Virus record (IMG/VR): IMGVR_UViG_3300028800_000096
Location: 1 to 64,000 of that record
Direction: 5' to 3' (one strand)
Source of the DNA: a virus
Length of the DNA stretch: 64,000 nucleotides
Program-made: the position numbers and the translations under genes
Shown: one piece after another, positions 39,418 to 45,687 of the stretch
How positions within the stretch are numbered: the first letter of the stretch is position 1
Layout: each line of letters opens with the position of its first letter
The notes under the pieces: generated by a model
Databases searched by the model: none
The model's input: only the letters and a program-made list of their open reading frames with translations
Told to the model about the DNA's origin: nothing

Positions 39418-39669
39418 TCACCGTCCCTTCGCATAAATTCTGTGATGGGTTCCGAAGTGGCTGCGAGGATTGAAGCCCTGAGCGGCGCCGTCGATAAAAT
39501 CGGGATCGGCAACGAAGCCCTGCCCATCGCAGCACGAGCAGACTTCATCCATGTCGAGGAAGTACTGACAGGGAGAGCCTTGGCACTCGCCGCAGAGGAT
39601 CAGTCCGCTGTCGAGATAGAGCGGGTTGATTTCCGGCTCTCGGTGTAAATCGCGTAACCCAGTTTCCAC
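39418..39669 (-). CDS. zinc-finger-like small protein, start uncertain
   Basis: About 83 residues if the GTG at 39669 is used. CGECQGSPCQYF and CSCCDGQGFVADP form two CxxCxG repeats like half of a DnaJ zinc-finger domain. The overlap with the next gene (70 bases) makes the start uncertain; a CTG overlapping its stop at 39601-39603 would give a shorter form that keeps both motifs. Unknown function. Confidence 0.5.
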   Translation of the reverse strand: METGLRDLHREPEINPLYLDSGLILCGECQGSPCQYFLDMDEVCSCCDGQGFVADPDFIDGAAQGFNPRSHFGTHHRIYAKGR

Positions 39670-39803
39670 TCGTCCATCGCGACCGGGTTCATCGGCTGCT
39701 TCGTCATCGCTGCGAAGTATCCAGCCTCGACGACTTGCTGCAGCCAGGTCGGCATCTCGCTCAAGTTCGGCCATGATCCGCTGTCCATCTTCGTCACGCT
39801 CAC
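39600..39803 (-). CDS. first gene of the leftward operon, unknown
   Basis: 67 residues from GTG 39803 or 62 from ATG 39788. NLSEMPTWLQQVVEAGYFAAM then TKQPMNPVAMDEWKLGYAI. It begins only 8 bases after the T-run of a strong leader terminator, so expression depends on readthrough. Confidence 0.55.
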   Translation of the reverse strand: MSVTKMDSGSWPNLSEMPTWLQQVVEAGYFAAMTKQPMNPVAMDEWKLGYAIYTESRKSTRSISTAD

Positions 39804-39810
39804 ACGGGGT

Positions 39811-39866
39811 TAAAAAAGGGAGCCGGAACTGACGGGTGCTGATCTAGAGGGTGTCAGTCCCGGCTC
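39811..39866 (-). terminator. intrinsic terminator in the PL leader (attenuator candidate)
   Basis: Minus strand: GAGCCGGGACTGAC pairs with GTCAGTTCCGGCTC (14 positions, one G-U) around a 19-base loop and is followed by CCTTTTTT. It stands between the leftward promoter at 39959-39987 and the first gene of the operon. Confidence 0.85.
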
Positions 39867-39870
39867 AACC

Positions 39871-39905
39871 GTTGGAGCCGCAGACGGGATGTCTCTGGCT
39901 CCAAC
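39871..39905 (-). other. leader hairpin upstream of the PL terminator
   Basis: GTTGGAGCC and GGCTCCAAC form a perfect 9-bp stem with a 17-base loop, 4 bases before the terminator stem. Its GGAGCC could also pair with the GGCTCC of the terminator's 3' arm, which would break the terminator. Confidence 0.7.
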
Positions 39906-39958
39906 CCCGCTGCGAACAAGAACGGCTAGGGAGGGTGTCGTTCGCTTCGGTGATTTGG

Positions 39959-39987
39959 AAGGTACAAAATGTACCCATCACCGTCAA
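39959..39987 (-). promoter_or_regulatory. leftward early promoter PL
   Basis: TTGACG (39987-39982), 17-base spacer, TACCTT (39964-39959) on the minus strand. One operator fills the spacer and -10 region, another abuts the -35 box. Predicted start near 39952, giving a leader of about 150 bases. PR has the same design (TTGACA, 17, TACCTT). Confidence 0.75.
39961..39975. promoter_or_regulatory. repressor operator OL1
   Basis: GGTACAAAATGTACC, a 15-base palindrome GGTAC-N5-GTACC lying over the PL spacer and -10 box. Same type at 39987, 41881 and 41910, so it is the probable binding site of the phage repressor and Cro-like protein. Confidence 0.85.
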
Positions 39988-40001
39988 GTACAAAATGTAC
40001 C
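39987..40001. promoter_or_regulatory. repressor operator OL2
   Basis: AGTACAAAATGTACC, one mismatch to the palindrome, 26 bases from OL1 (start to start), ending at the PL -35 box. Confidence 0.8.
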
Positions 40002-40047
40002 CAAACGCATTTTTAATTGCGAATTGTGCGTCGGCGGAAGCGCGCCA

Positions 40048-40076
40048 TTGACTTTGTTCCGTTTTGGACAAAGCTT
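40048..40076 (+). promoter_or_regulatory. weak rightward promoter candidate for the secreted-protein genes
   Basis: TTGACT, 17 bases, AAGCTT; the -35 box is good but the -10 is poor. It is the best candidate in front of the three plus-strand genes at 40.1-41.0 kb and lies outside the operators. Confidence 0.35.
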
Positions 40077-40102
40077 AACGCAGGGAAAATGGGGGTGAAT
40101 CT

Positions 40103-40354
40103 ATGCGGACTGTGCTGATACTAAGCGGATTGGCTCTGCTCTCATCATGGGGCAGCGCAGTAGCCGACAACTATGTGCGGGGCTATACCCGCGGCAACGG
40201 CACCTACGTTCAGCCGCATTACCAGACGGCACCGAACACCACTAAGTTCGACAACTACAGCACCAAAGGCAATTTCAATCCCTATACGGGTAAGGCCGGC
40301 ACGGTCGATCCTTACAAGGTGCCGTCCTATGGCAGCTATGGCCAGCGCCGATAA
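40103..40354 (+). CDS. small secreted protein of the immunity region
   Basis: 83 residues after GGGGGTGAATCT. A signal peptide (MRTVLILSGLALLSSWGSAVA) is followed by a mature domain DNYVRGYTRGNGTYVQPHY, TKGNFNPYTGKAGTVDP, a Tyr/Gly/Pro-rich repeat-like protein. Very similar short exported proteins are common in rhizobial genomes and prophages, without known function. First of three plus-strand genes lying between PL and the repressor. Confidence 0.8.
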   Translation: MRTVLILSGLALLSSWGSAVADNYVRGYTRGNGTYVQPHYQTAPNTTKFDNYSTKGNFNPYTGKAGTVDPYKVPSYGSYGQRR

Positions 40355-40371
40355 TCCGGTGATCTGATAAA

Positions 40372-40644
40372 ATGCCAGCCTTAATCGCGATCCTTCTGGC
40401 ACTCTGGTACTTCGGCTACATGCCGAGTTGCGATTTCTGGCGAAAACACTATGCGGCCGAAGTCGGCTACTACCAGGGGACGGAGGTCGCATGGGATCTT
40501 TGGGGCGACTACACGACTCTGGACGAGTGCCGTGACGCAGCGATAAGCCGGTACAACTTCTACTATGCACAAAACCGGCGCGAATACACTTGGTCTTGCC
40601 TGGAGAAAAACGGAAATGGCGGATACGCCAACCGGTCTAGGTAG
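40372..40644 (+). CDS. small membrane-anchored or exported protein
   Basis: 90 residues. An N-terminal hydrophobic helix (residues 2-17) is followed by Cys20 and an aromatic-rich exterior domain (DFWRKHYAAEVGYYQG, LDECRDAAISRYNFYYAQN, TWSCLEK) with Cys residues likely to form a disulfide. It lies 18 bases after the previous gene. Function unknown; expressed perhaps in lysogens. Confidence 0.65.
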   Translation: MPALIAILLALWYFGYMPSCDFWRKHYAAEVGYYQGTEVAWDLWGDYTTLDECRDAAISRYNFYYAQNRREYTWSCLEKNGNGGYANRSR

Positions 40645-40672
40645 GGTGAGGGGTAGGTTGGGAAATTATCGC

Positions 40673-41032
40673 ATGAATTGGCTGAATATCAGCCGGTCTC
40701 GGGCGCTAGTCCAGATGCTGGCGTGGACTTTTGTTGCCATAACGGGCTCTCATTCCGCTTTGGCTAAATGCAACCTATCCAAGATTATTGGATACACCGT
40801 TGTTGCTGAAAAAATAGTGTCGGGCTTCGTTCAAGGTGGGACAATAAAGGACGGGTTCGAGGGATGCGATTTTGATCGAACCATCATTTTTAGCGACAAT
40901 ACAGGCGTAAGGTGTGCAGGTTATTCATATACTTACGCCTTTTCTCCAACGGCTTACATCTTCGTCAACAAACTGGGCTCGGCGAAGATGTGCATCGACG
41001 ACGAGATGTATGAAATCGAATTACTGCATTGA
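40673..41032 (+). CDS. small secreted protein of the immunity region
   Basis: 119 residues from ATG 40673. A signal peptide (about residues 12-33, ending SHSALA) precedes a mature beta-rich domain with four Cys (CNLSKIIGYTVVAEK, GFEGCDFDRTIIFSDN, VRCAGYSYTYAF, KMCIDDEMYEIEL). Convergent with the repressor gene; only 49 bases lie between the stops. Confidence 0.65.
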   Translation: MNWLNISRSRALVQMLAWTFVAITGSHSALAKCNLSKIIGYTVVAEKIVSGFVQGGTIKDGFEGCDFDRTIIFSDNTGVRCAGYSYTYAFSPTAYIFVNKLGSAKMCIDDEMYEIELLH

Positions 41033-41081
41033 TTTTTGGGGAGGCGTCGCACAGAACGGATTGAGCGGCGCCAGCGATCGT

Positions 41082-41861
41082 CTATCGGCGGTAGCTGATG
41101 TGCTGGATCATACAGCCTATTACTCGCCCAGGGTTGGTCTTCGGGTTCACGGACTCCGTCCTGTAGCTGCCGTTTAAAGGCTTCAGAATGAAGTTCTTTT
41201 CAGGGTCCAGACGACTATCCGACTCCTGCCATTTCCTAAAGATTGCAGTGTCCTCAGACTTCACCTGAGCGCAAACGAAATCCCCTGGTTTTGGCCGCAC
41301 ATCTGGGTCGATCAGAACATCATCCCCTGGCAAGAAACGCCTCTCCTCATATGGAAAGCTCGGGACCATGCTGTCGTCTTCGATAGGCATGAGAAAGGAG
41401 TTCGGTCCGATCTCATGACCCGGTTTCGACGCCACGGGCTGAAGTCTATTTTCTTTTTTTGCCTGCTCTTTCACCGTCTCGAACGCTGATGGTATCATGA
41501 CAGCCTCTCTGGCAGTCAGTCGCGGCAGCATTAATAATCTCGGGCGTGCTGCTGTATGTTGCGGCCGACTTCCCCACTCTGGTTCCTCATCGCCCAAGAA
41601 CAGCCAGTCGAAAGAGCCCTCTGGAGATTCAAAAACTCCGAGCGCCAACCTGGCTTCGTCGGCAGGTATCTCTCGCGTGCCTTTTTCGTAGGCTCTGTAG
41701 GAATCCACCCCCCGCTGGAATCCCGCAGATCTCAACGCTTCGAACGCCAAATCGGTATTATTAAATTTGGCCTTCCTGAGCTGAAAAAGGCGCGCACCTA
41801 TTTTTTTCCTGCGCTCCGAATTCTTCTTGGTTCGCTCAACAACCAGCTTCTTGGTTGTCAT
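41082..41861 (-). CDS. CI-type repressor, HTH plus S24-like domain
   Basis: 259 residues. An N-terminal XRE-type helix-turn-helix (about residues 18-80) is joined by a linker to a LexA/CI-like S24 domain: nucleophile-type Ser164 in IEDDSMVPSF, FLPGDDVLIDPDVRPKPGDFV and a terminal FILKPLNGSYR...GRVIGCMIQ. At the place of the catalytic Lys stands IFRKW (Arg209), and no Ala-Gly or Cys-Gly cleavage pair is seen in the linker, so self-cleavage may be lost. ATG preceded by GAGAGGTG. Should hold lysogeny by binding GGTAC-N5-GTACC sites. Confidence 0.85.
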   Translation of the reverse strand: MTTKKLVVERTKKNSERRKKIGARLFQLRKAKFNNTDLAFEALRSAGFQRGVDSYRAYEKGTREIPADEARLALGVFESPEGSFDWLFLGDEEPEWGSRPQHTAARPRLLMLPRLTAREAVMIPSAFETVKEQAKKENRLQPVASKPGHEIGPNSFLMPIEDDSMVPSFPYEERRFLPGDDVLIDPDVRPKPGDFVCAQVKSEDTAIFRKWQESDSRLDPEKNFILKPLNGSYRTESVNPKTNPGRVIGCMIQHISYRR

Positions 41862-41880
41862 TTCTAACGCACCTCTCTAA

Positions 41881-41895
41881 GGTACGATACGTGCC
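41881..41895. promoter_or_regulatory. operator over PRM -10
   Basis: GGTACGATACGTGCC: palindromic arms GGTAC/GTGCC with one mismatch to the consensus GGTAC-N5-GTACC. Confidence 0.7.
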
Positions 41896-41909
41896 CCTTG
41901 ACAGCAATG

Positions 41910-41924
41910 GGTACTTTTTGTACC
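41910..41924. promoter_or_regulatory. operator over PR spacer and -10
   Basis: GGTACTTTTTGTACC, perfect GGTAC-N5-GTACC palindrome, 29 bases from the PRM operator (start to start). Confidence 0.85.
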
Positions 41925-41933
41925 TTTAGTAAC

Positions 41934-42182
41934 ATGTTCGAGACCCACCGACAGATCATAATGGCTTGGCCGCATCTCTCAGACTTCGCTGGCGACATCG
42001 GAGTCTCGGAGAATACTGCCAAAGGTATGCGACAAAGAAATTCAATCCCAGCTGACTATTGGCCTAACGTTGTGAAGGGTGCGCGAAAAAGAAAAATAGA
42101 AGGTGTTTCAACGGATTTGCTCGCCGCATTGAGAAACGCAGCGAGGATGCAGCGAAGGGTACAATCCGTACACGCGGCGTAA
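41934..42182 (+). CDS. Cro-like repressor, probably from a leaderless mRNA
   Basis: 82 residues. LSDFAGDIGVSENTAKGMRQR is a helix-turn-helix followed by SIPADYWPNVVKGARKRKIEG, the usual form of Cro/CI-type small repressors in alphaproteobacterial phages. The PR -10 ends at 41926, so the predicted start site is at or within a base of the ATG 41934; no ribosome site exists. The end of the gene contains a weak operator-like site (42158-42172). Confidence 0.8.
   Translation: MFETHRQIIMAWPHLSDFAGDIGVSENTAKGMRQRNSIPADYWPNVVKGARKRKIEGVSTDLLAALRNAARMQRRVQSVHAA
42158..42172. promoter_or_regulatory. weak operator-like site within the Cro-like gene
   Basis: GGTACAATCCGTACA matches GGTAC-N5-GTACC with one mismatch; it lies in the last codons of the Cro-like gene and may be a low-affinity or chance site. 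Confidence 0.4.
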
Positions 42183-42798
42183 CAAAACACTCTGTGACGT
42201 TTTTGTAAACGGGGTTTTCCTGAGTTCCAGTTTCCTTGCGTAACGAGCCCACTTCGCTGGGCGGCTACAGAGGGTTGTCAGGTCATGTCTCCAACACCTG
42301 ATGTCACTCGCGATCCAGTGTAGCCGCCTTGGGAATTGAGTTTCGTAGCAGGTGCCGTACTCATCACCGGCCCGGGTTCGGAAGGGGTCGGAACAGGCCT
42401 GATGCTTCTCGGGGGAGAAGTTAAAGCGGTGGCGCTGCGCAGATCCTCGACGGTCTGTATTGGAATGCCGCTAATCAGGCTCAAAACTTCCGGCGTTGAA
42501 GTTGTGTACACGCGTCTAAGCGTTGTCACCACAGAAGGGGTTCGGACCTCACCGAACCAACCCGGGATTAGTCGTTACCTCTGCGGACCGACGCGGAGTG
42601 ACGGTCTGAACGGGAAGCAAGGTGAGATTCGGGAAGCCGATCGCTGAGCCGGTTAAAGCCTCCGGGCGCCGCTGCGATCTTGATGGGGGAATTGATCACC
42701 TCCTGCTCCGGGCCCCTTCTGTTGTGCCAGCGTCAAGCTGCAACCGGGCCGCTTTTGTCAGCGTGCGGCCGAAATTTCGCACGCGAAGCAAAAGACAA
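42183..42798. other. 616-base region without a secure gene
   Basis: Between the Cro-like and GcrA genes. It holds short hairpins without T-runs: GCCCA..TGGGC near 42247-42262, GGTTCGG..CCGAACC at 42539-42558, and a GC stem near 42580-42600. A minus-strand frame (42278-42532, 84 codons) and an overlapping plus-strand frame (42336-42647) both look low in coding character; the minus frame has a Pro/Ser/Thr-rich end. It may be an untranslated leader or an antitermination (nut/rut-like) region for the PR operon. Confidence 0.4.
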
Positions 42799-43338
42799 AT
42801 GGCAAACCAATTTACGGGACGACACGGCTGGACCGATGAGCGGATAGCGCTTTTGAAGCAGCTCGTCCGCGAGGGATATTCCGGAGGCTTGATCGCCGCG
42901 AGGATGGGCGTCACCCGAAGTTCCGTGATCGGAAAAGTCGTGCGTCTCGGAATGCAGCTCGGCAACACCCGCAATTCTCAGCGGAACCTAGACCAGCATT
43001 TAAGGCTCAAGGCCAACTACACAAGACGAAAAAAGGCCGGTGACCGGCTTCGCCCGCCGCCTCCAAAGGTCAGGTTCACGGTCGAACCGCTGCCCGTTCA
43101 GAATATCGAGGACGTGGCGCGGAAATCTCTGCTCGATTTAAACCTCAATGATTGCCGTTATCCAGTTGGAGACCCCAAAACTCCGGGATTTGGTTTCTGC
43201 GCCTTAGAGCGCGTTCCGGGCTCCGCCTACTGCCATGCGCACAAAGAGCGGTGCTCCGGTGGTCTACCTCCAAAAACCCGTCAGAAGCCAGTTCTGGCCC
43301 GTGAAACAGCCCCCGTGAAGGAGACGGCCGATGCTTGA
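42799..43338 (+). CDS. gcrA: GcrA-type cell cycle regulator
   Basis: 179 residues from ATG 42799. The N-terminal domain GWTDERIALLKQLVREGYSG, GLIAARMGVTRSSVIGKVVRLG is the GcrA DNA-binding domain, and the C-terminal SLLDLNLNDCRYPVGDPKTP with FGFCALERVPGSAYCHAHKERC is the sigma-interacting domain with its conserved Cys/His residues. In Caulobacter GcrA binds sigma70 and favours promoters with CcrM-methylated GANTC. Only alphaproteobacteria and their phages are known to have it. It heads the PR operon. Confidence 0.9.
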   Translation: MANQFTGRHGWTDERIALLKQLVREGYSGGLIAARMGVTRSSVIGKVVRLGMQLGNTRNSQRNLDQHLRLKANYTRRKKAGDRLRPPPPKVRFTVEPLPVQNIEDVARKSLLDLNLNDCRYPVGDPKTPGFGFCALERVPGSAYCHAHKERCSGGLPPKTRQKPVLARETAPVKETADA

Positions 43339-43873
43339 TGGCTCCTACCTCCTTTCAACGGCGATGTCATTTGTAGGGTATTCGCCCAATACCGGATTTG
43401 TGCGGACCGATCCGCCGCCACTCCAATTCGATCTGGCATTAATCCCAGACGTTCCTGTCGGTCGTCCGACAACGACGGTATCCCCACGGCCGGAACTGGG
43501 ATTAATGCCAGTCAATGCGTCATTGAAATCCAATAAGAAAACGCGAACTGGCAGCAATCCGGAACAGAAACGAGCCGAAAAAACGGCTGCTGGTATTAAT
43601 GCCATTCGGTTCTTTATTTCCGATTGGCTGGATGCGGCCGGCGAAACCATCACGCGTCTTGATGAGCTTTTGTCCGCCTACAACGATCTGCGTTCGAGGC
43701 ATCCGGAACTACCGGAGTGTTCGAAGATCAAGTTCAGCAAATTGCTCGCCGCAGCCGGTTGCCGGCGCATGACGGAGTCCCTCCCGAGAGACGGCAAGGA
43801 CGAGCGCGGCAGGCGCTTTGTCGTCTTTGAAATGCGGGCACCGCGCAAATCTTCACATCGGAGGGCGGCATGA
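43331..43873 (+). CDS. phage protein with C-terminal winged-helix-like domain
   Basis: 180 residues, ATG inside the end of gcrA. Residues 1-90 are low-complexity Pro/Thr/Lys rich. Residues 95-175 (FISDWLDAAGETITRLDELL, SKIKFSKLLAAAGCRRM, ERGRRFVVFEMR) look like the winged-helix module found at the C-termini of phage primases and helicase loaders. Possibly a replication accessory protein. Confidence 0.65.
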   Translation: MLDGSYLLSTAMSFVGYSPNTGFVRTDPPPLQFDLALIPDVPVGRPTTTVSPRPELGLMPVNASLKSNKKTRTGSNPEQKRAEKTAAGINAIRFFISDWLDAAGETITRLDELLSAYNDLRSRHPELPECSKIKFSKLLAAAGCRRMTESLPRDGKDERGRRFVVFEMRAPRKSSHRRAA

Positions 43874-44040
43874 CTCCCCGATCTCCCCGATCTCACACCT
43901 TTTGGATGCTCTGGTTCGCGTTCTTAGCGCTCGGAAACGCCTATTACGACACGCCGCTGATCGCGTGTTTGATGATCGTTTTATCGACCTATTCGATGTT
44001 TCAGGTTTGGGCCGATCTTCGCAGGAGGGCAGCGCAATGA
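43870..44040 (+). CDS. small two-helix membrane protein
   Basis: 56 residues (HTFWMLWFAFLALGNAYY, then LIACLMIVLSTYSMFQVW). ATG overlaps the previous stop and its stop overlaps the next ATG (ATGA). Unknown function. Confidence 0.6.
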   Translation: MTPRSPRSHTFWMLWFAFLALGNAYYDTPLIACLMIVLSTYSMFQVWADLRRRAAQ

Positions 44041-44141
44041 CCCTCTACTTCATCTACCCCGCCCTGGTCTTCTGCGGCTTGGCTCTTGCCTGGTCGATGT
44101 ACGAGCTTGCGAAATTCATGGTCAGGAGCAAGCGCAAATGA
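44037..44141 (+). CDS. tiny membrane protein
   Basis: 34 residues with one membrane helix (YFIYPALVFCGLALAWSMYE) and a basic end. ATGA overlap with the neighbours on both sides. With the preceding gene it may form a small membrane complex. Confidence 0.5.
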   Translation: MTLYFIYPALVFCGLALAWSMYELAKFMVRSKRK

Positions 44142-44332
44142 CCCTCATCACGAAGGCTGTTTCACGGTTTGAATGCAGGGATTTTCAGCGAATTCAGGCT
44201 GAGGCTCGGGCTCAGATCGCGCTCCATCATTTTTATGGTTTCACGGGCGGGAAGACTACAATGGAACGTCTTTGCGAGGGTCTTGAACGCCGCAAACTCA
44301 TCGTCAGGAGGCAATATGGACGCCCTTCCTGA
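44138..44332 (+). CDS. small basic protein, unknown
   Basis: 64 residues beginning MTLITKAVSRFECRDFQRI, then ARAQIALHHFYGFTGGKTTM, basic. It overlaps the next gene by 17 bases. May bind nucleic acid. Confidence 0.55.
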   Translation: MTLITKAVSRFECRDFQRIQAEARAQIALHHFYGFTGGKTTMERLCEGLERRKLIVRRQYGRPS

Positions 44333-44498
44333 TGCCATTGAGCGCGCCAGCCGCAGGGCTCTGGCACACCGTGCCTATTTCTTTTTCGGTTCGGGCTGGA
44401 ACAGCTTCGAAATCGCTCGTGTACTTCACGTTTGCGAAGATTTTGCCGTGGATCTCATCCACGAGGGCCGCAAGCAGGCGCGTGAACCGGAGGACTAA
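44316..44498 (+). CDS. small HTH-like protein
   Basis: 60 residues from ATG 44316 after AGGAGG. RALAHRAYFFFGSGWNSFEI and ARVLHVCEDFAVDLIHEGRK resemble a helix-turn-helix (sigma-like region). Possible transcription regulator; uncertain. Confidence 0.6.
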   Translation: MDALPDAIERASRRALAHRAYFFFGSGWNSFEIARVLHVCEDFAVDLIHEGRKQAREPED

Positions 44499-44610
44499 AA
44501 GCAGGAAAGCCCCCAAGCCTGCCAGGGCTCAGAGGCTTTCGAATTTGTTGCTCGAAGACTGCCAGGTCAAGAGCGTTGTGATGAAGGACCTTGCCACGGT
44601 CGATCGATAG
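44482..44610 (+). CDS. possible tiny basic protein
   Basis: 42 residues from GTG 44482, overlapping the previous gene by 17 bases. Arg/Lys-rich start (NRRTKSRKAPKPARAQR) and a helical end. No good ribosome site; listed because it fills an otherwise empty 195-base gap. Confidence 0.3.
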   Translation: MNRRTKSRKAPKPARAQRLSNLLLEDCQVKSVVMKDLATVDR

Positions 44611-44694
44611 AAAGTTCGTAACGATGCTTCTACACGAAATGGCATCCCGGCGCAATGGCCGCCACTGGATAACCTGTGGATTGTGGAGGTGCAA

Positions 44695-45687
44695 ATGACC
44701 TCCATCGGACACAACGGACCTCCGACGTTCTCATCCGACAACGGTTGGGTTGCGATTGCTCGATCTATTCGGACGCATCCGCTTGTCGGCATTCACCTCT
44801 TTGCGAAACCGGCCGATCCGTTGCGCGGCGCCGTGCAGCCCATGCTGGCTTTCATCGATTTGATCATGGAATGCCGATACGAGGACGGCTTTGTCCAGAA
44901 CGGCGGCCGCAAGATGGAAGTCAAGCGCGGCCAGCTTGTTGGTGCCGTTTCATGGCTTGCCGCCCGTTGGAATTGGACGCCAATGGCGGTGCGTATTTGG
45001 CTCGATAAACTCGAGGCAGATATGATGATTTCGAGGTTCGTTCCGGGTGCTTCTGAAAGCAACAAACACCGTGGGCGCGTTGCAACCATCCTAAGTCTTT
45101 GTAATTACGATCAATATCAGCAATCGACAGCAAATGAACAACAAACAAAACAACAAATAAACAGCAAACAAGCAACAAACGAGCAACAACAATATAAGGA
45201 TAACAAGGGAACAAGGGAACAAGGGAACAATATCTCTCCGCCCTTACAGGGCGGAGAAGATATAAATATTAATCCTTCGCGCGCCGAAACCGCGCGTGTC
45301 GGAAAGGGAAGTCGGAAGTCTATTCGATCCGATTGGCTTCCTGCCGACCCGCCCGATGGTTCGCAAGGGCTCCTGTTCGAAAATGGCAAGCTCACTGCCT
45401 TGAACGGCTTCGCAGCCTCGCTGCGAGAGGAATTCGAGGGCATCGATCTCGCCGCGGTCTGCAACAAGGCTGCTGCGGATATCGCCAAGCTAAACAATCC
45501 GACGCATCTGCAATGCGTGACCGCGCTCCGGCGCCATTGCCAGTACGACCTGGACTACCGGAAGCGGTATGGCGTCGCCAGCGCATCGGGCGGCCGCGGA
45601 CCCAAAAGAGATTTGCTGGCGGGTCTATCCCCTGAGCAGCGGGCGGCTGCACAACATGCGCTAGCCAGCAAGCGGGGGCCGCACTGA
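44695..45687 (+). CDS. replication initiator-like protein containing the origin candidate
   Basis: 330 residues from ATG 44695 (GGAGGTGCAA). The N-terminal 125 residues hold a winged-helix domain of the phage replication type (WVAIARSIRTHPLVGI, LVGAVSWLAARWNWTPMAVR, WLDKLEADMMISR). A Gln/Asn-rich low-complexity linker follows (about residues 140-180), then a helical C-terminal domain. The order is like lambda O or DnaD-type initiators directly before a DnaB helicase. The linker-coding DNA is AT-rich with repeats. Confidence 0.75.
   Translation: MTSIGHNGPPTFSSDNGWVAIARSIRTHPLVGIHLFAKPADPLRGAVQPMLAFIDLIMECRYEDGFVQNGGRKMEVKRGQLVGAVSWLAARWNWTPMAVRIWLDKLEADMMISRFVPGASESNKHRGRVATILSLCNYDQYQQSTANEQQTKQQINSKQATNEQQQYKDNKGTREQGNNISPPLQGGEDININPSRAETARVGKGSRKSIRSDWLPADPPDGSQGLLFENGKLTALNGFAASLREEFEGIDLAAVCNKAAADIAKLNNPTHLQCVTALRRHCQYDLDYRKRYGVASASGGRGPKRDLLAGLSPEQRAAAQHALASKRGPH
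45107..45280 (+). other. candidate replication origin inside the initiator-like gene
   Basis: AT-rich stretch unlike its surroundings. It has a run of A/C-rich CAACAAACAAA-type repeats (45133-45195), three tandem copies of AAGGGAACA (45205-45231), a perfect CCGCCCT-TAC-AGGGCGG inverted repeat (45239-45255) and an AT tract ATATAAATATTAAT (45260-45273). An origin inside the initiator gene is the arrangement in lambda. Confidence 0.55.

Larger units (their letters stand above)
41879..41926. promoter_or_regulatory. divergent PRM/PR switch region
   Basis: PR (rightward): TTGACA 41898-41903, 17 bases, TACCTT 41921-41926. PRM (leftward): TTGCTG 41907-41902, 17 bases, TACCTT 41884-41879. The two -35 boxes overlap, so the promoters exclude each other. 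Operators OR1 and OR2 each cover one -10 box. Confidence 0.75.

Noticed and set aside
42336-42647. Plus-strand 103-codon frame behind cro
   Set aside because: TTG start without ribosome site, overlaps a minus frame of similar quality, and no recognisable protein features.
45133-45231. CRISPR-like repeats
   Set aside because: The repeats are short simple A/C units and direct 9-mers without spacers of even length.
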